DNA of 64,000 nucleotides from Saprospiraceae bacterium (GTDB taxonomy: Bacteria; Bacteroidota; Bacteroidia; Chitinophagales; Saprospiraceae), in contig JADKEB010000018.1 in the NCBI GenBank assembly GCA_016718205.1, forward strand, positions 62,001 through 126,000, given 5' to 3'. The translations under genes and the position numbers were made by a program. This document shows positions 47,681 through 57,139 of this stretch, in pieces. The number at the start of each line of letters is the position of its first letter. Position 1 is the first letter of the stretch. A model generated the notes under the pieces. It did no database searches. It saw only the letters and a program-made list of their open reading frames with translations, and had not been told where the DNA came from.

Positions 47681-49720
47681 TTACCCCTTCATCTTCACCA
47701 TAGTCAATATTGTCGCTATCGCTACTGTCTCACCCGTCTCATCATATACATCGACGAGCCATTTGACGATGCCTTTGGTGTAATCTTCGTCATCACGTTT
47801 TTCTTGGGCTACTTTTTCCTTTACGGTCAGACGGACTCCGATGGTCATACCGGGATATACGGGCTTAGTAAAACGACATTCTTCGAGACCATAATTGAGC
47901 ATCACAGGACCTTTGGCAGCATCAACAAAAAGTCCTGCTGCTGCCGACAATACAAAATAACCATGTGCCACTCGTTCTTTGAAAGGCGTGCCGTCTAAAG
48001 ATGTAGCATCCGTATGTGCATAGAAATGATCCCACGACACATTGGCAAAATTGACAATATCTGCATCCGTCACCGTACGTTTGTGCGTGATAAGAGTTTC
48101 GCCGATTTCCAGCTCTTCAAAGTATTTTTTGAACGGATGTCTGTCGTCTTCGATATATTTGCCACCATATTGATATTGTTGAGTAATGTGTGACAATGTG
48201 GTGGGTGAACCCTGGATAGCACATCGCTGCATATAGTGTTTGAGCCCGCGCAATCCACCCATCTCTTCACCGCCACCGGCACGTCCTGGTCCACCGTGCA
48301 CAAGCAAAGGCATCGGTGATCCGTGACCGGTGCTTTCTTTGGCGGATTCCCGATGGAGGACGAGGATTCTACCGTGATGGGTAGCTGCATTCACCACATA
48401 TTCGCGAGCTATCTTGTCATCAAAAGTTACGATAGAACTACACAATGATCCTTTACCTTTCCTTGCCAGTTCAACAGCTTCATCCATATCGTGATAAGGC
48501 ATCATGGTCGAAACCGGGCCAAATGCTTCTATTTCATGTGTCGAAGTTTGTTCAAAAGGTCGGTCATTTCTCAACAAAACGGGTGCCATATAAGCACCTT
48601 TTTCTTTAGATCCATGGGTGACTTCAAATCCTTCAGGATCGCCATATACCAACTGTGCAGATGACATGAGTTCTTCCAGTTTGTCTTTGACTTCTGTGAC
48701 CTGGTCCTCACCTGCCAGTGCACCCATACGTACACCTTCTGTACGAGGATCACCGATAGCAAGTCCAGTCAATGCTTTGCCGATGGCAATCTGTACATCT
48801 TCCATATAGTCAGCAGGGACGATAATCCTGCGTACTGCAGTACATTTTTGACCGCATTTTACAGTCATTTCTCTGCGGACTTCTTTCACAAATAAGTCGA
48901 ACTCAGGAGTGCCTGGGGCAGCATCCCAGCCCAAAATGATACTATTGAGAGAATCCGCTTCCATGTTGAAAGGCACTGATTCTCTCAGAATATTAGGATG
49001 TGATTTCAATTTCAATCCGGTCGAGGCCGAACCTGTAAAAGTGACCACATCCTGATAATTGACATGATCCAGTAGGTCGCCGGCACTTCCACAAATAAGC
49101 TGCAGGGCACCTTCAGGCAAAATAGCGGAATCAATGATGTCTTTTGCAACTGCTTCAGTCAGATAACTGGTCAACGTGGCAGGTTTGACAATGGCAGGAA
49201 CACCGGCAAGCCAGTTGACGGCACACTTTTCAAGCATACCCCAAACCGGAAAATTGAAGGCATTGATATGTACCGCAACACCTTCTTTGGGTACCAGGAT
49301 ATGATGTCCCATAAATGTACCTCCTTTGCTGAGACCGATGGGCTCTCCTTCGGCAAAATATGGCAGATCAGGTAATTTTTTCCTAAGACTGGCATATGCA
49401 AAGAGATTGCCTATCCCTCCTTCGATATCTATCCACGAATCAGCTCTTGTAGCACCGGTTTTGTAACTGACTTCATAATATTTTTCTTTCCGGTCCATGA
49501 GATACATTGCCAGCGACTTAATCATTCTTCCGCGTTCCTGGAAGGTCAGTTTGCGCAGGTTTTTATTGCCCGTTTTCCGGCCATAATCAAGCATATGAGC
49601 GAAATCCAATCCCTGACTGGAAGCGATGGCAACTTCTTGTCCGGTACTGGCATCCACTAACAATTGGCCTGTACCTTCTCCTTCAATCCACCTTCCGGCA
49701 GCATAATTTTTAAGTTTCAT
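47681..49720 (-). CDS. paaZ: bifunctional oxepin-CoA hydrolase/3-oxo-5,6-dehydrosuberyl-CoA semialdehyde dehydrogenase
   Basis: The 679-residue fusion has an aldehyde dehydrogenase half (FTGSAST cofactor loop, NMEADSLNS with the general-base Glu, KCGQKCTAVRR with the catalytic Cys) and a C-terminal MaoC-like hydratase half (NVSWDHFYAHTD, AHGYFVLS). This is the architecture of PaaZ, which opens the ring and oxidises the aldehyde in phenylacetate breakdown. No paaABCE, paaK or paaH is in the window. Its stop abuts the island's nuclease gene. Confidence 0.95.
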   Translation of the reverse strand: MKLKNYAAGRWIEGEGTGQLLVDASTGQEVAIASSQGLDFAHMLDYGRKTGNKNLRKLTFQERGRMIKSLAMYLMDRKEKYYEVSYKTGATRADSWIDIEGGIGNLFAYASLRKKLPDLPYFAEGEPIGLSKGGTFMGHHILVPKEGVAVHINAFNFPVWGMLEKCAVNWLAGVPAIVKPATLTSYLTEAVAKDIIDSAILPEGALQLICGSAGDLLDHVNYQDVVTFTGSASTGLKLKSHPNILRESVPFNMEADSLNSIILGWDAAPGTPEFDLFVKEVRREMTVKCGQKCTAVRRIIVPADYMEDVQIAIGKALTGLAIGDPRTEGVRMGALAGEDQVTEVKDKLEELMSSAQLVYGDPEGFEVTHGSKEKGAYMAPVLLRNDRPFEQTSTHEIEAFGPVSTMMPYHDMDEAVELARKGKGSLCSSIVTFDDKIAREYVVNAATHHGRILVLHRESAKESTGHGSPMPLLVHGGPGRAGGGEEMGGLRGLKHYMQRCAIQGSPTTLSHITQQYQYGGKYIEDDRHPFKKYFEELEIGETLITHKRTVTDADIVNFANVSWDHFYAHTDATSLDGTPFKERVAHGYFVLSAAAGLFVDAAKGPVMLNYGLEECRFTKPVYPGMTIGVRLTVKEKVAQEKRDDEDYTKGIVKWLVDVYDETGETVAIATILTMVKMKG

Positions 49721-49810
49721 AATGAGCTGGGTTAGTACATGCGAAGGTAGGGATTATTGGTGTAAAATCAGTAAAATGTTCTCCTTTTGATATTAATTCA
49801 GCGTGAAAGT

Positions 49811-50269
49811 CTATTTACTTCTATATACAGTTTCATAGGTGTAAATCCAGGCGTCCGGATCCATTTTTGATACCAACAAGCCGATTAATTCATATGGAAC
49901 TTGCTCAGGTTTTTTAAACCTGATACAACTTTTTCCCATATCCAGTTTGGCTGAACAATGTTTTGGATATTCCTGCAAAAACCAATCCATCAAATCATGA
50001 TCGGCATAAATGCCCATGTGGTACAAAGCCACAAAGTTCTTTTGGGAAGCGATATTGATAAATGGAAGCGGCAGTTTGGTATCGCAATGATATCCCTTGG
50101 GATATTTTGATTTAGGAACTACATACCCAATCGATCCATAGATTACAGTTTCTTCAAATCCTGCCGGAAGATGTTCAGAAATGATGTGTCTGAGTTTTGT
50201 AATGACTGGTTTCTTGTCGTCAGGCAATTGAGAGACGTAATCGTCGGGAGTAGTGGCAGTACTTGTCAT
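49811..50269 (-). CDS. DUF1801 protein
   Basis: The 152-residue protein has the YdhG-like/DUF1801 pattern: DYVSQLPDDKKPVITKLR near the start, ETVIYGSIGYVVP, FVALYHMGIYAD, and IRFKKPEQVPYELI near the end. The domain has been linked to iron handling in some species; the function here is unknown. It leads into a run of small minus-strand genes. Confidence 0.82.
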   Translation of the reverse strand: MTSTATTPDDYVSQLPDDKKPVITKLRHIISEHLPAGFEETVIYGSIGYVVPKSKYPKGYHCDTKLPLPFINIASQKNFVALYHMGIYADHDLMDWFLQEYPKHCSAKLDMGKSCIRFKKPEQVPYELIGLLVSKMDPDAWIYTYETVYRSK

Positions 50270-50367
50270 AAAGTTTATAAAATTTTAATAATGGTAAATA
50301 ATTTATAACTACAATAAATCAAGATTTGGATTGTTCAATTTACCCAATGTCTTCGTTTGATTGAGAT

Positions 50368-50745
50368 CTAATCATTGGGTTCCCAAAGTTCAATGTTATT
50401 TCCTTCTAAATCCAAGATGTGTACAAATTTTCCGTAATCATATGATTGAATTTCGTCTAAAATTTGAACACCGTTTTCTCTTAAGTTAGCTACCAACACC
50501 TCGATATCAGTCACCCGATAGTTGATCATGAATTGTTTTTGAGAAGGTTCGAAATATTTTGTTTCTTCACTAAATGGTGACCATTGTGTATACCCCATCT
50601 TTGTTGAATCATCTTTTTCAAACCACTGAAAAGTAGCTCCATACTCATCTGTATTTATACCCAAATGATTTTGGTACCAAGCTTTGAGTGATTTTGGATC
50701 AATGCTTTTAAAAAAAACACCTCCAATACCAGTTACTTTAGCCAT
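50368..50745 (-). CDS. VOC-family glyoxalase-like protein
   Basis: The 125-residue single vicinal-oxygen-chelate unit has GVFFKSIDPKSLKAWYQNHL at the start and HILDLEGNNIELWEP at the end, where Glu is the usual metal ligand. The substrate cannot be assigned. It is in a minus-strand run with the DUF4199 and DUF1801 genes. Confidence 0.85.
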   Translation of the reverse strand: MAKVTGIGGVFFKSIDPKSLKAWYQNHLGINTDEYGATFQWFEKDDSTKMGYTQWSPFSEETKYFEPSQKQFMINYRVTDIEVLVANLRENGVQILDEIQSYDYGKFVHILDLEGNNIELWEPND

Positions 50746-50796
50746 AATTTTGTTTTTTATTTGTTATATTTCAAAAAAATCAGTTTAGCTTTCATT

Positions 50797-51309
50797 CTAT
50801 TGCTTTCTTAGTATCGCTGCACTAATCAAAGTAACAATTAATCCCACAGGAAGGATTTCCGAATAGCTAATCAAGGCATTAAATAAAGGATTTTTATACA
50901 TCTCTGCAAAGTTGGCCATGTCTTTTGTCGTTTTATCGATGATATCCTGAGCGGCACCTTCGTTCTTCAGTTTTGTGATGGTTTGCTCTGCATACTTTTC
51001 CATAAAGTCCGGCATAAAATAGTAATAATCGATGAGCCAGGTGATCACATAAATCGTGGAGGCAATCAGGGTAATGAGAAAACCCATTTTAAAAGCCGTT
51101 CCAAAAGTAATTATGCCACCATTGTTTTGATCTCTGTATTTTTTTATGCCAAAAAATATCAAAGAAAAAGCTAATAGCATGCTGGCATATCCATAAATGG
51201 CACCACCTTCAATATTGCTGGATTGATGGTTTATGGTAGTCGTTATTATCAACATTGATGCTACCACTAATCCTCCGATGATACCATAAGTAAATACTAA
51301 TTTTTTCAT
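50797..51309 (-). CDS. DUF4199 membrane protein
   Basis: The 170-residue protein has four membrane helices with the DUF4199 pattern (YGIIGGLVVASML, MLLAFSLIFFGIKKYRDQNN, GTAFKMGFLITLIASTIYV, and a C-terminal helix). The family is found mostly in Bacteroidota. Function unknown. Confidence 0.85.
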   Translation of the reverse strand: MKKLVFTYGIIGGLVVASMLIITTTINHQSSNIEGGAIYGYASMLLAFSLIFFGIKKYRDQNNGGIITFGTAFKMGFLITLIASTIYVITWLIDYYYFMPDFMEKYAEQTITKLKNEGAAQDIIDKTTKDMANFAEMYKNPLFNALISYSEILPVGLIVTLISAAILRKQ

Positions 51310-51432
51310 TGTATTGAAATTTTAATGAGTGAATTAATGTCACAAAATTGAATAATTCATCATGATCAGCGGTCATACTTTTGAGTGATTTTGAATTTTA
51401 AGAAAGATATTCACCCTTAAGTATGACAAAAA

Positions 51433-51909
51433 TTAAGGTATCAAACGAAGTCTTTTCGCTTTCTCAATTGCTTGTGTTCTTCTTTTTACATCCAATTTTT
51501 CAAATAACCTCGAAGTATGAGTTTTAATAGTATTCAATGAGATATATAATCTTTCAGCTAGTTCTTCGTTACTCAATCCTTCTGCCATCAGTTGCAGTAC
51601 CTCAAGTTCTCTTTTACTTATTCCTGACTTTTCTATCTCTTGCTGATTAGGAATAAAATGGATGTTATTATCTAAATAAACCGTTTTTTCGACTATTTTG
51701 GTTTCAGGCTTCCTGTCTACCAACTTAAATGAAAGCCAAATCCCCAATCCTGTAAATATCAGAGCAATAGCACCTACATAGATTTCTATAGCATGATCTA
51801 TAATAATAAACCTTATTTCCAGCCACCTCATGACAAATAGCAGAATAGCCAGGCTTAATGAGTATAAAATCACATCTTTATATGCTGAAAACCTTATTAA
51901 GAATCTCAT
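51433..51909 (-). CDS. membrane-anchored LuxR-type regulator
   Basis: The 158-residue protein has two N-terminal membrane helices (VILYSLSLAILLFVMRW and IYVGAIALIFTGLGIWLSF) and a C-terminal LuxR helix-turn-helix: SKRELEVLQLMAEGLSNEE, LYISLNTIKTHTSRLF. There is no receiver or obvious ligand domain. It is likely a transcription factor with membrane-located signalling, of a type common in the phylum, perhaps controlling the DUF4199/VOC genes next to it (inference). Confidence 0.85.
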   Translation of the reverse strand: MRFLIRFSAYKDVILYSLSLAILLFVMRWLEIRFIIIDHAIEIYVGAIALIFTGLGIWLSFKLVDRKPETKIVEKTVYLDNNIHFIPNQQEIEKSGISKRELEVLQLMAEGLSNEELAERLYISLNTIKTHTSRLFEKLDVKRRTQAIEKAKRLRLIP

Positions 51910-52191
51910 GTACTAAAGTGATGAAAATATATTATTTAAATTATCAGGCACAAGATAAAAATTGATGTGTATATTGGACAAAAATATTTTGTTTCTCATT
52001 GGATGAGTAAGTTGACAAATTATTTTTAAACTATGATATCCGGGAACTGTTATCAAAACTTATCTTTAGCCGCAATTGATGTAAAACAAAAAACGCAGGC
52101 TATCATTTTGAATTCATATAATAGCTAAGAAGGATAATTCGGTAGCACAAAAGTTGGAGATTTGTAATCAATTCCATTACTGCAATGCCAG

Positions 52192-53055
52192 ATGAGATTT
52201 GACGATGTAAAAACAAAAAAAAAGACAGATAAAATGCTAGTAACTGCATGGATAGTTTTTTTATTATTAGCATTAAAACCTGATTTTAGTAAAAATAACC
52301 ATGTTCATCCGCCATCTGATCACTGCCATATTCATAATTCAGCAATTGCTGTCGGAGAAAAACTGGTATTTAAAGCTTATTACAACTGGAAATTTATTTG
52401 GATTCCGGCAGGTGAAGCTGAGTTTTTATTTTCAGAAACGGATGATTCTTTTGAGATAACAGTCAAAGGAAAAACATACAAAAGCTATGATGCCTTTTTT
52501 AAGGTAAGGGATTATTTTCATAGTGAAATAGATAAAAAGACTATGTATCCCCTTCGATTTACCCGAATCGTGGAAGAGGGAAATTACAGGCGATTTGACA
52601 GTTTGGTTTTTGATCAGGTCAAAAGGAAAGGAGTAAGTTTTAATGGACCGACACGTGCAACAGCAGTCAGAAAAAATATCACCCTTCATGATTGTACGCA
52701 CGATTTACTTTCTGTCTTGTATTTTTTACGCAATATTGACATCACAGGGTATCATCCCGGAGACATCATCCCGACAAAGATACTTTTTGATGAAACGATC
52801 TACCCAATAAAAGTACGCTATGATGGAGTTTATGACAATTTTCATGTAAAAGGGTTAGGTACATTTAATACTATAAAAGTCATACCTGATCTGGTCACAG
52901 GCAATGTTTTTAAAGATGGTAACCGTATGAATATCTGGGTGACCAATGACGGAAACAAACTTCCTGTACTCATCGAATCTCCGCTATCTGTAGGCAGTGC
53001 AAAGGCTGTTTTGAAGTCTTACAAAGGATTGCGCCATCATTTACCAAGAAAATAG
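52192..53055 (+). CDS. DUF3108 exported protein
   Basis: The 287-residue protein has a signal or anchor (MLVTAWIVFLLLALKPD from 52234, an alternative start) and a beta-rich body with AVGEKLVFKAYYNWKFI, AGEAEF and FDSLVFD, the DUF3108 pattern. It is a periplasmic protein of unknown role. It lies 26 bases before rsmA. Confidence 0.8.
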   Translation: MRFDDVKTKKKTDKMLVTAWIVFLLLALKPDFSKNNHVHPPSDHCHIHNSAIAVGEKLVFKAYYNWKFIWIPAGEAEFLFSETDDSFEITVKGKTYKSYDAFFKVRDYFHSEIDKKTMYPLRFTRIVEEGNYRRFDSLVFDQVKRKGVSFNGPTRATAVRKNITLHDCTHDLLSVLYFLRNIDITGYHPGDIIPTKILFDETIYPIKVRYDGVYDNFHVKGLGTFNTIKVIPDLVTGNVFKDGNRMNIWVTNDGNKLPVLIESPLSVGSAKAVLKSYKGLRHHLPRK

Positions 53056-53081
53056 ATACCTTTGGGTTTTGAAATCAACCC

Positions 53082-53870
53082 ATGAAAGCTAAAAAGTCAT
53101 TTGGACAACATTTTCTGGTCAATGAGCATATAGCTGAACAAATAGCTGAAGGCTTCACTAAGGTCACTGAAAATGCTAATGTGCTGGAAATAGGTCCGGG
53201 AAAAGGTGTACTCACCAAGTACCTTAACAAAAAAAATACACACCTGAAAGTCGTCGAAGCAGACCAGGACATGGTTCATTATCTGATTAAAAATCAAATT
53301 GTGCCAAATGAAGATATCATTTTTCTTGATTTCCTAAAACTCAATTTATCTAAAGTTTTTGACAATGAGGAGTTTTATTTGATAGGCAACTATCCTTACA
53401 ATATTTCATCTCAGATTCTGATAAAGATGATCAATTCGCGAGAGCTGGTGCCCGAGATGGTGGGAATGTTTCAGAAAGAAGTAGCTGACAGAGTGGTGGC
53501 ACCGCCGGGATCAAAGACTTATGGAGTCATCAGTGTATTGGTGCAGGCATATTATGAAGGAGTCACTATTATCGATGTACCACCACACAACTTTAGCCCT
53601 CCACCCAGAGTCAACTCCAGTGTCATCAGATTGGTCAGAAAAGAAAAATATGAGTTGCCTTGTGATGAAAGACTTTTCAGAAATGTTGTGAAAACATCCT
53701 TCAACGGACGAAGAAAAATGTTGCGGAATACATTGAAACCACTATTCAAACAGTCAGACATCCTTGAAGATGTATTTTTTACCCAAAGACCGGAACAACT
53801 CTCCGTCAGTGATTTTGTTGATATCACTATAAAATTGTCTAACATTAATAATAATAATTCTGAAATATGA
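53082..53870 (+). CDS. rsmA: 16S rRNA dimethyladenosine transferase RsmA
   Basis: The 262-residue KsgA-type enzyme dimethylates two adenines near the 3' end of 16S rRNA. FGQHFLVNEHIAEQIAE begins the fold, VLEIGPGKGVLTKYL binds SAM, and IGNYPYNISSQI is the NxPY motif. The usual C-terminal domain is present. It overlaps the next gene by 4 bases (ATGA). Confidence 0.96.
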   Translation: MKAKKSFGQHFLVNEHIAEQIAEGFTKVTENANVLEIGPGKGVLTKYLNKKNTHLKVVEADQDMVHYLIKNQIVPNEDIIFLDFLKLNLSKVFDNEEFYLIGNYPYNISSQILIKMINSRELVPEMVGMFQKEVADRVVAPPGSKTYGVISVLVQAYYEGVTIIDVPPHNFSPPPRVNSSVIRLVRKEKYELPCDERLFRNVVKTSFNGRRKMLRNTLKPLFKQSDILEDVFFTQRPEQLSVSDFVDITIKLSNINNNNSEI

Positions 53871-54313
53871 GCCTTGAAGTAAAAATCACCAATGACCTCA
53901 AAGAAGCCATGAAAAATAAAGATCAGGCTGCCCTTCGTTCTGTTCGTGCTATAAAAGCAGCTATACTATTGTTCAAAACCGATGGTAGCGGAAATGCACT
54001 GGATGAAACTGCCGAGATAAAAATCCTGCAAAAACTGGTCAAACAACGTCAGGATTCTCTGGATATTTACACTAAACAAGGAAGAGAAGATCTGGCAGTG
54101 ACCGAAAGAGAAGAAATTGCTGTCATACAAAAATACCTTCCTGCCCAGATGAGTGTGGAAGATATGAAAACAGCTATTCAAGCCATCATAGCAGAAACAG
54201 GAGCCACATCAGCCAAAGAAATGGGCAAAGTCATAGGTCTTGCCAACCAAAGACTTGCAGGAAAAGCGGAAGGCAAGGTCATCGCTGCCATGGTAAAGGA
54301 ATTGTTAAGCTGA
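53867..54313 (+). CDS. GatB/YqeY domain protein
   Basis: The 148-residue protein matches the free-standing YqeY-like domain: MKNKDQAALRSVRAIKAAI at the start, YTKQGREDLAVTEREEIAVI, then YLPAQMSVEDM. It resembles the tRNA-contact domain of the GatB amidotransferase subunit. Translationally coupled to rsmA. Confidence 0.93.
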   Translation: MSLEVKITNDLKEAMKNKDQAALRSVRAIKAAILLFKTDGSGNALDETAEIKILQKLVKQRQDSLDIYTKQGREDLAVTEREEIAVIQKYLPAQMSVEDMKTAIQAIIAETGATSAKEMGKVIGLANQRLAGKAEGKVIAAMVKELLS

Positions 54314-54331
54314 TTTCGCCTCTATTCTTTT

Positions 54332-55111
54332 ATGGACATCAACGATATACCGCACTCGCGGGGAAATGCGATCAAATTTTTCAAGGCTCTGACAGATACC
54401 CGGAGAGATACTCTGCGAGGTAAAAAAGTGTATGATCTTTCTGCCGGAAGCGGATATATAGCGAACCTTTTCTATGAGTGTGGCAGCAACGTCAAAGCAT
54501 TGGATTTATTTCCTGAGCACAATCAGTTCAAACATTTGGATACAGGAAAGATAGATTTGAGCAAAGATTTTGATATTGGCGATAGCATGGCCGACATTGT
54601 AATTTTATCTGAAACATTTGAACACTTACCTGATCAATACCACTTTTTCAAGGAAGTATCCCGAATCCTTGATAAAAAGGGATTATTCATTCTGACTACT
54701 CCCAATCCTTCATCTTTGAGGAGCAGATTTTCTCAGTTTGTAACTGAGAGTGAGCACTACTCCAATCCCTTGCCGGATGAGACCAATGCTTATGTGCAAT
54801 GGCCCGGAACCGGCAACGGATATTTCAACAAAATATTTATTTCAGGTATTCTGAGAATCAGGGTCCTGGCTGCGATCAATGGTTTAAAAATCAAAACCAT
54901 ACATCAATCAGAAGTGACCAGTACGTCCGTTCTATTGATGATATTTTACCCATTGATCTGGTTTTTCAGCTTGAAAAACTATCGCAAACAGATAAAAGAG
55001 CACATTGAAAATAAGCATATTTACAAACAAATCTATGATATCAACACGTCTGTTAAGATACTGCTCTCAAAACATTTGATCATAGAGTTTGAAAAAAACG
55101 AAAGTCCATAA
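54332..55111 (+). CDS. class I SAM-dependent methyltransferase
   Basis: The 259-residue protein has motif I VYDLSAGSGYIANLF, the acidic residue ALDLFPEH, and MADIVILSETFEHLPDQ (motif IV/post-I). It resembles small-molecule or lipid methyltransferases (Methyltransf_11/25). The substrate is unknown. It is 18 bases downstream of yqeY and probably part of the rsmA operon. Confidence 0.82.
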   Translation: MDINDIPHSRGNAIKFFKALTDTRRDTLRGKKVYDLSAGSGYIANLFYECGSNVKALDLFPEHNQFKHLDTGKIDLSKDFDIGDSMADIVILSETFEHLPDQYHFFKEVSRILDKKGLFILTTPNPSSLRSRFSQFVTESEHYSNPLPDETNAYVQWPGTGNGYFNKIFISGILRIRVLAAINGLKIKTIHQSEVTSTSVLLMIFYPLIWFFSLKNYRKQIKEHIENKHIYKQIYDINTSVKILLSKHLIIEFEKNESP

Positions 55112-55138
55112 TTTCAGAAATCAAATACCAGCTTTAAA

Positions 55139-55475
55139 GAGTATGTTTAAACTTTTATCATTTGGCTCCAAGTGGCAATTTAATTTTCTCCTGCCTGTCG
55201 GCAAGGCAGGCCTGCAACATCATCTTCGTTTGTCAAAGTCTTACCTGACTTTGACGTAAGCCATCTTACGGTCTTTGACCGGTTGTGGACAATTTACTCC
55301 GGTCATGAGACCGATAGATAAAAGTCCAAAAGTCAGAGACTTTGGACAACAGCTTTATTGAGAATTGAGTAAAGTATTTTACTCAATTCTCGTTATAGAC
55401 GAGACTATTCAGTCACCTTGTCCAAAACTAAATTTCCTCACTTCTGCTCAAACATAAATTTTTTTATAACAACTC
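55139..55475. mobile_element. family A short element, copy 3
   Basis: The 337 bp element starts GAGTATGTTTAAAC like copies 1 and 2 and shares the arm sequence TTTGGCTCCAAGTGGCAA, the AT palindrome (55364-55387) and the CTCAAACATAAA arm. The middle is different and carries the GC-rich hairpin (CCTGCCTGTCGGCAAGGCAG). The right end is degenerate and abuts or overlaps the stop TAG of the regulator gene at 55475. It separates two convergent genes, as copy 1 does. Confidence 0.72.
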
Positions 55476-56941
55476 TAACTTAGTTTTGACACTGCCTTGA
55501 GGAGCGTATCATTTTTCTCCTTATTAAAAATGATGGTGGGCGGCACTACACGTTCTGTACAATCCATAATATTGCAACGCTCGCATGTAGTATGCACTAT
55601 CTTTTGCTGAACCTTTGGGTCGTCTACCATCTTAAAGTGGGCTCTCAGATGATTGTCCATATAAAAACCAATAGTGATACTTGTATAATCAAAAACCGGA
55701 TTTCTCTGCTCCTTATATGCTACAGTAATACAAAAGTATGAATTTGGGGTATCGTTGTATTGCGATATCTGCGCATCTATCAATATGTCGTGATCAGCAC
55801 CTTTTTGTTTCAATTCTTCTACCAGTCCTACCGAAAGCCATCTCCTGCAATAGTGTTCATCCATTTCACTGCTGTAAGGACTGTGCAATCGGGACAAGTG
55901 GATTTCTTTGCTCATTCTGTAATGCTTTCTTTCCGTATCGTGGTGTAGGCGTATAAAAAACAGATTATTGATGCCAAAGTGTCCTGAAACAATGTTGGTT
56001 ATCCTTTGCATCAACATTTCCGGCGTGACCTTGTATCTTTTCAGCATTTCGAAAAAAAGATCAGAAGACCACCTGGATTGTGTTGTCACTTTACGAATAT
56101 CACTGATCATTTTTTTTTCCGGCATCAGGCATGCAGAAGCAAAATAGGATGATTTAAAATTGTTTAATATCTTTTCGAAATTGTCCGTTTCCAGGATTGT
56201 CGTAAAATATGGCCGGGTTTTTATTTGTAAATACTGAAAGGCGATCTCCCTCAATAATAGAAACATAATTCTTTCTTCAGACAATTCATTATTGATATAT
56301 AATTTATTGTATTTTACACTATAATATGAACGCAATCCTTTCAGATCGACAAACGCATTGATCTGGTCCATGTCAGAGCTCACTCCATAATTATCATAAA
56401 GGAACTGCTTAAGAACCTTTGATGAAATTTCTTCCTTATCAAGACTTTTCATAAAATTAGTGGCTGCTATTTCCAGTTCACCAAAATAATTATCATAAAA
56501 ATCCTGGTAAGAACGTAGTGCGGCAACATAAAAATTTTCTTTTGATACGGAGTATGTACGCGCTATTTTAAACAAGGTACTTATGAATGCATTGATTTTA
56601 TCAGGCATTTCAGTAAATAAGTCAAAGAGAGCCGACGGTGTCAGTCCAAACATTTCCATGGGGAAAATTTGAAAAAAATCACTTGCAATCAAGTCTACAA
56701 TGGGTTGCAATCTCTTATCTACTGTCGTGGATACCAGTTCGTCATACGGCATACCCAAAGCACTTGCCAATGCATTTATCTTAGAAGGAGTTGGATATTT
56801 TTTAGCTTTCTCAATATCATGAAGGTAAGAAAGTGAAATACCGGACTTTTCCGACAACTCCTGATAAGAAGCATTTTTGATGGTACGATAATACTTTACC
56901 TTGAATGCAAAAATCAATTTTATAATCCGGTCTTGTTCCAT
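55475..56941 (-). CDS. XRE/ScfR (RamB)-like transcriptional regulator of the glyoxylate shunt
   Basis: The 488-residue protein has an N-terminal helix-turn-helix (YQELSEKSGISLSYLHDIEK), a middle IrrE-like region without HExxH (LLREIAFQYLQI), and a C-terminal DUF2083-like domain with a Cys cluster (TTCERCNIMDCTERVVPP). This is the plan of short-chain-fatty-acid regulators such as RamB, which bind acyl-CoA or acetate signals. It is divergent from aceB. The start MEQDRIIKL at 56941 is preferred over TTG at 56950. Confidence 0.87.
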   Translation of the reverse strand: MEQDRIIKLIFAFKVKYYRTIKNASYQELSEKSGISLSYLHDIEKAKKYPTPSKINALASALGMPYDELVSTTVDKRLQPIVDLIASDFFQIFPMEMFGLTPSALFDLFTEMPDKINAFISTLFKIARTYSVSKENFYVAALRSYQDFYDNYFGELEIAATNFMKSLDKEEISSKVLKQFLYDNYGVSSDMDQINAFVDLKGLRSYYSVKYNKLYINNELSEERIMFLLLREIAFQYLQIKTRPYFTTILETDNFEKILNNFKSSYFASACLMPEKKMISDIRKVTTQSRWSSDLFFEMLKRYKVTPEMLMQRITNIVSGHFGINNLFFIRLHHDTERKHYRMSKEIHLSRLHSPYSSEMDEHYCRRWLSVGLVEELKQKGADHDILIDAQISQYNDTPNSYFCITVAYKEQRNPVFDYTSITIGFYMDNHLRAHFKMVDDPKVQQKIVHTTCERCNIMDCTERVVPPTIIFNKEKNDTLLKAVSKLS

Positions 56942-56947
56942 GTTGGT

Positions 56948-56971
56948 CAAAAATAGTTACAAAAATAGTTA
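56948..56971. promoter_or_regulatory. tandem 12-base repeat overlapping two -7 boxes upstream of the regulator
   Basis: CAAAAATAGTTA is repeated exactly at 56948-56959 and 56960-56971, just before the regulator start at 56941. On the minus strand each unit contains TATTTTTG, an exact TANNTTTG box. The repeats could be the regulator's own operator; that is inference. Confidence 0.45.
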
Positions 56972-57139
56972 CAAAATTAACAAAATATCTGTAAAAAGCG
57001 TAAAAAACACAACTTTAAAAGAAATATTCTAAAAAAGGAATAAAATTTAATAGCGAATAAAACGCTAATAAAATATTATTCGTACATTGCGTCATATTTG
57101 CTAAATACATGTTTTTTATAATCAATAAAAAGTACCATC

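Noticed and set aside
55738..55956. 72-residue plus-strand frame in the regulator gene
   Set aside because: Antisense to the conserved DUF2083-like region of the regulator; no supporting evidence.
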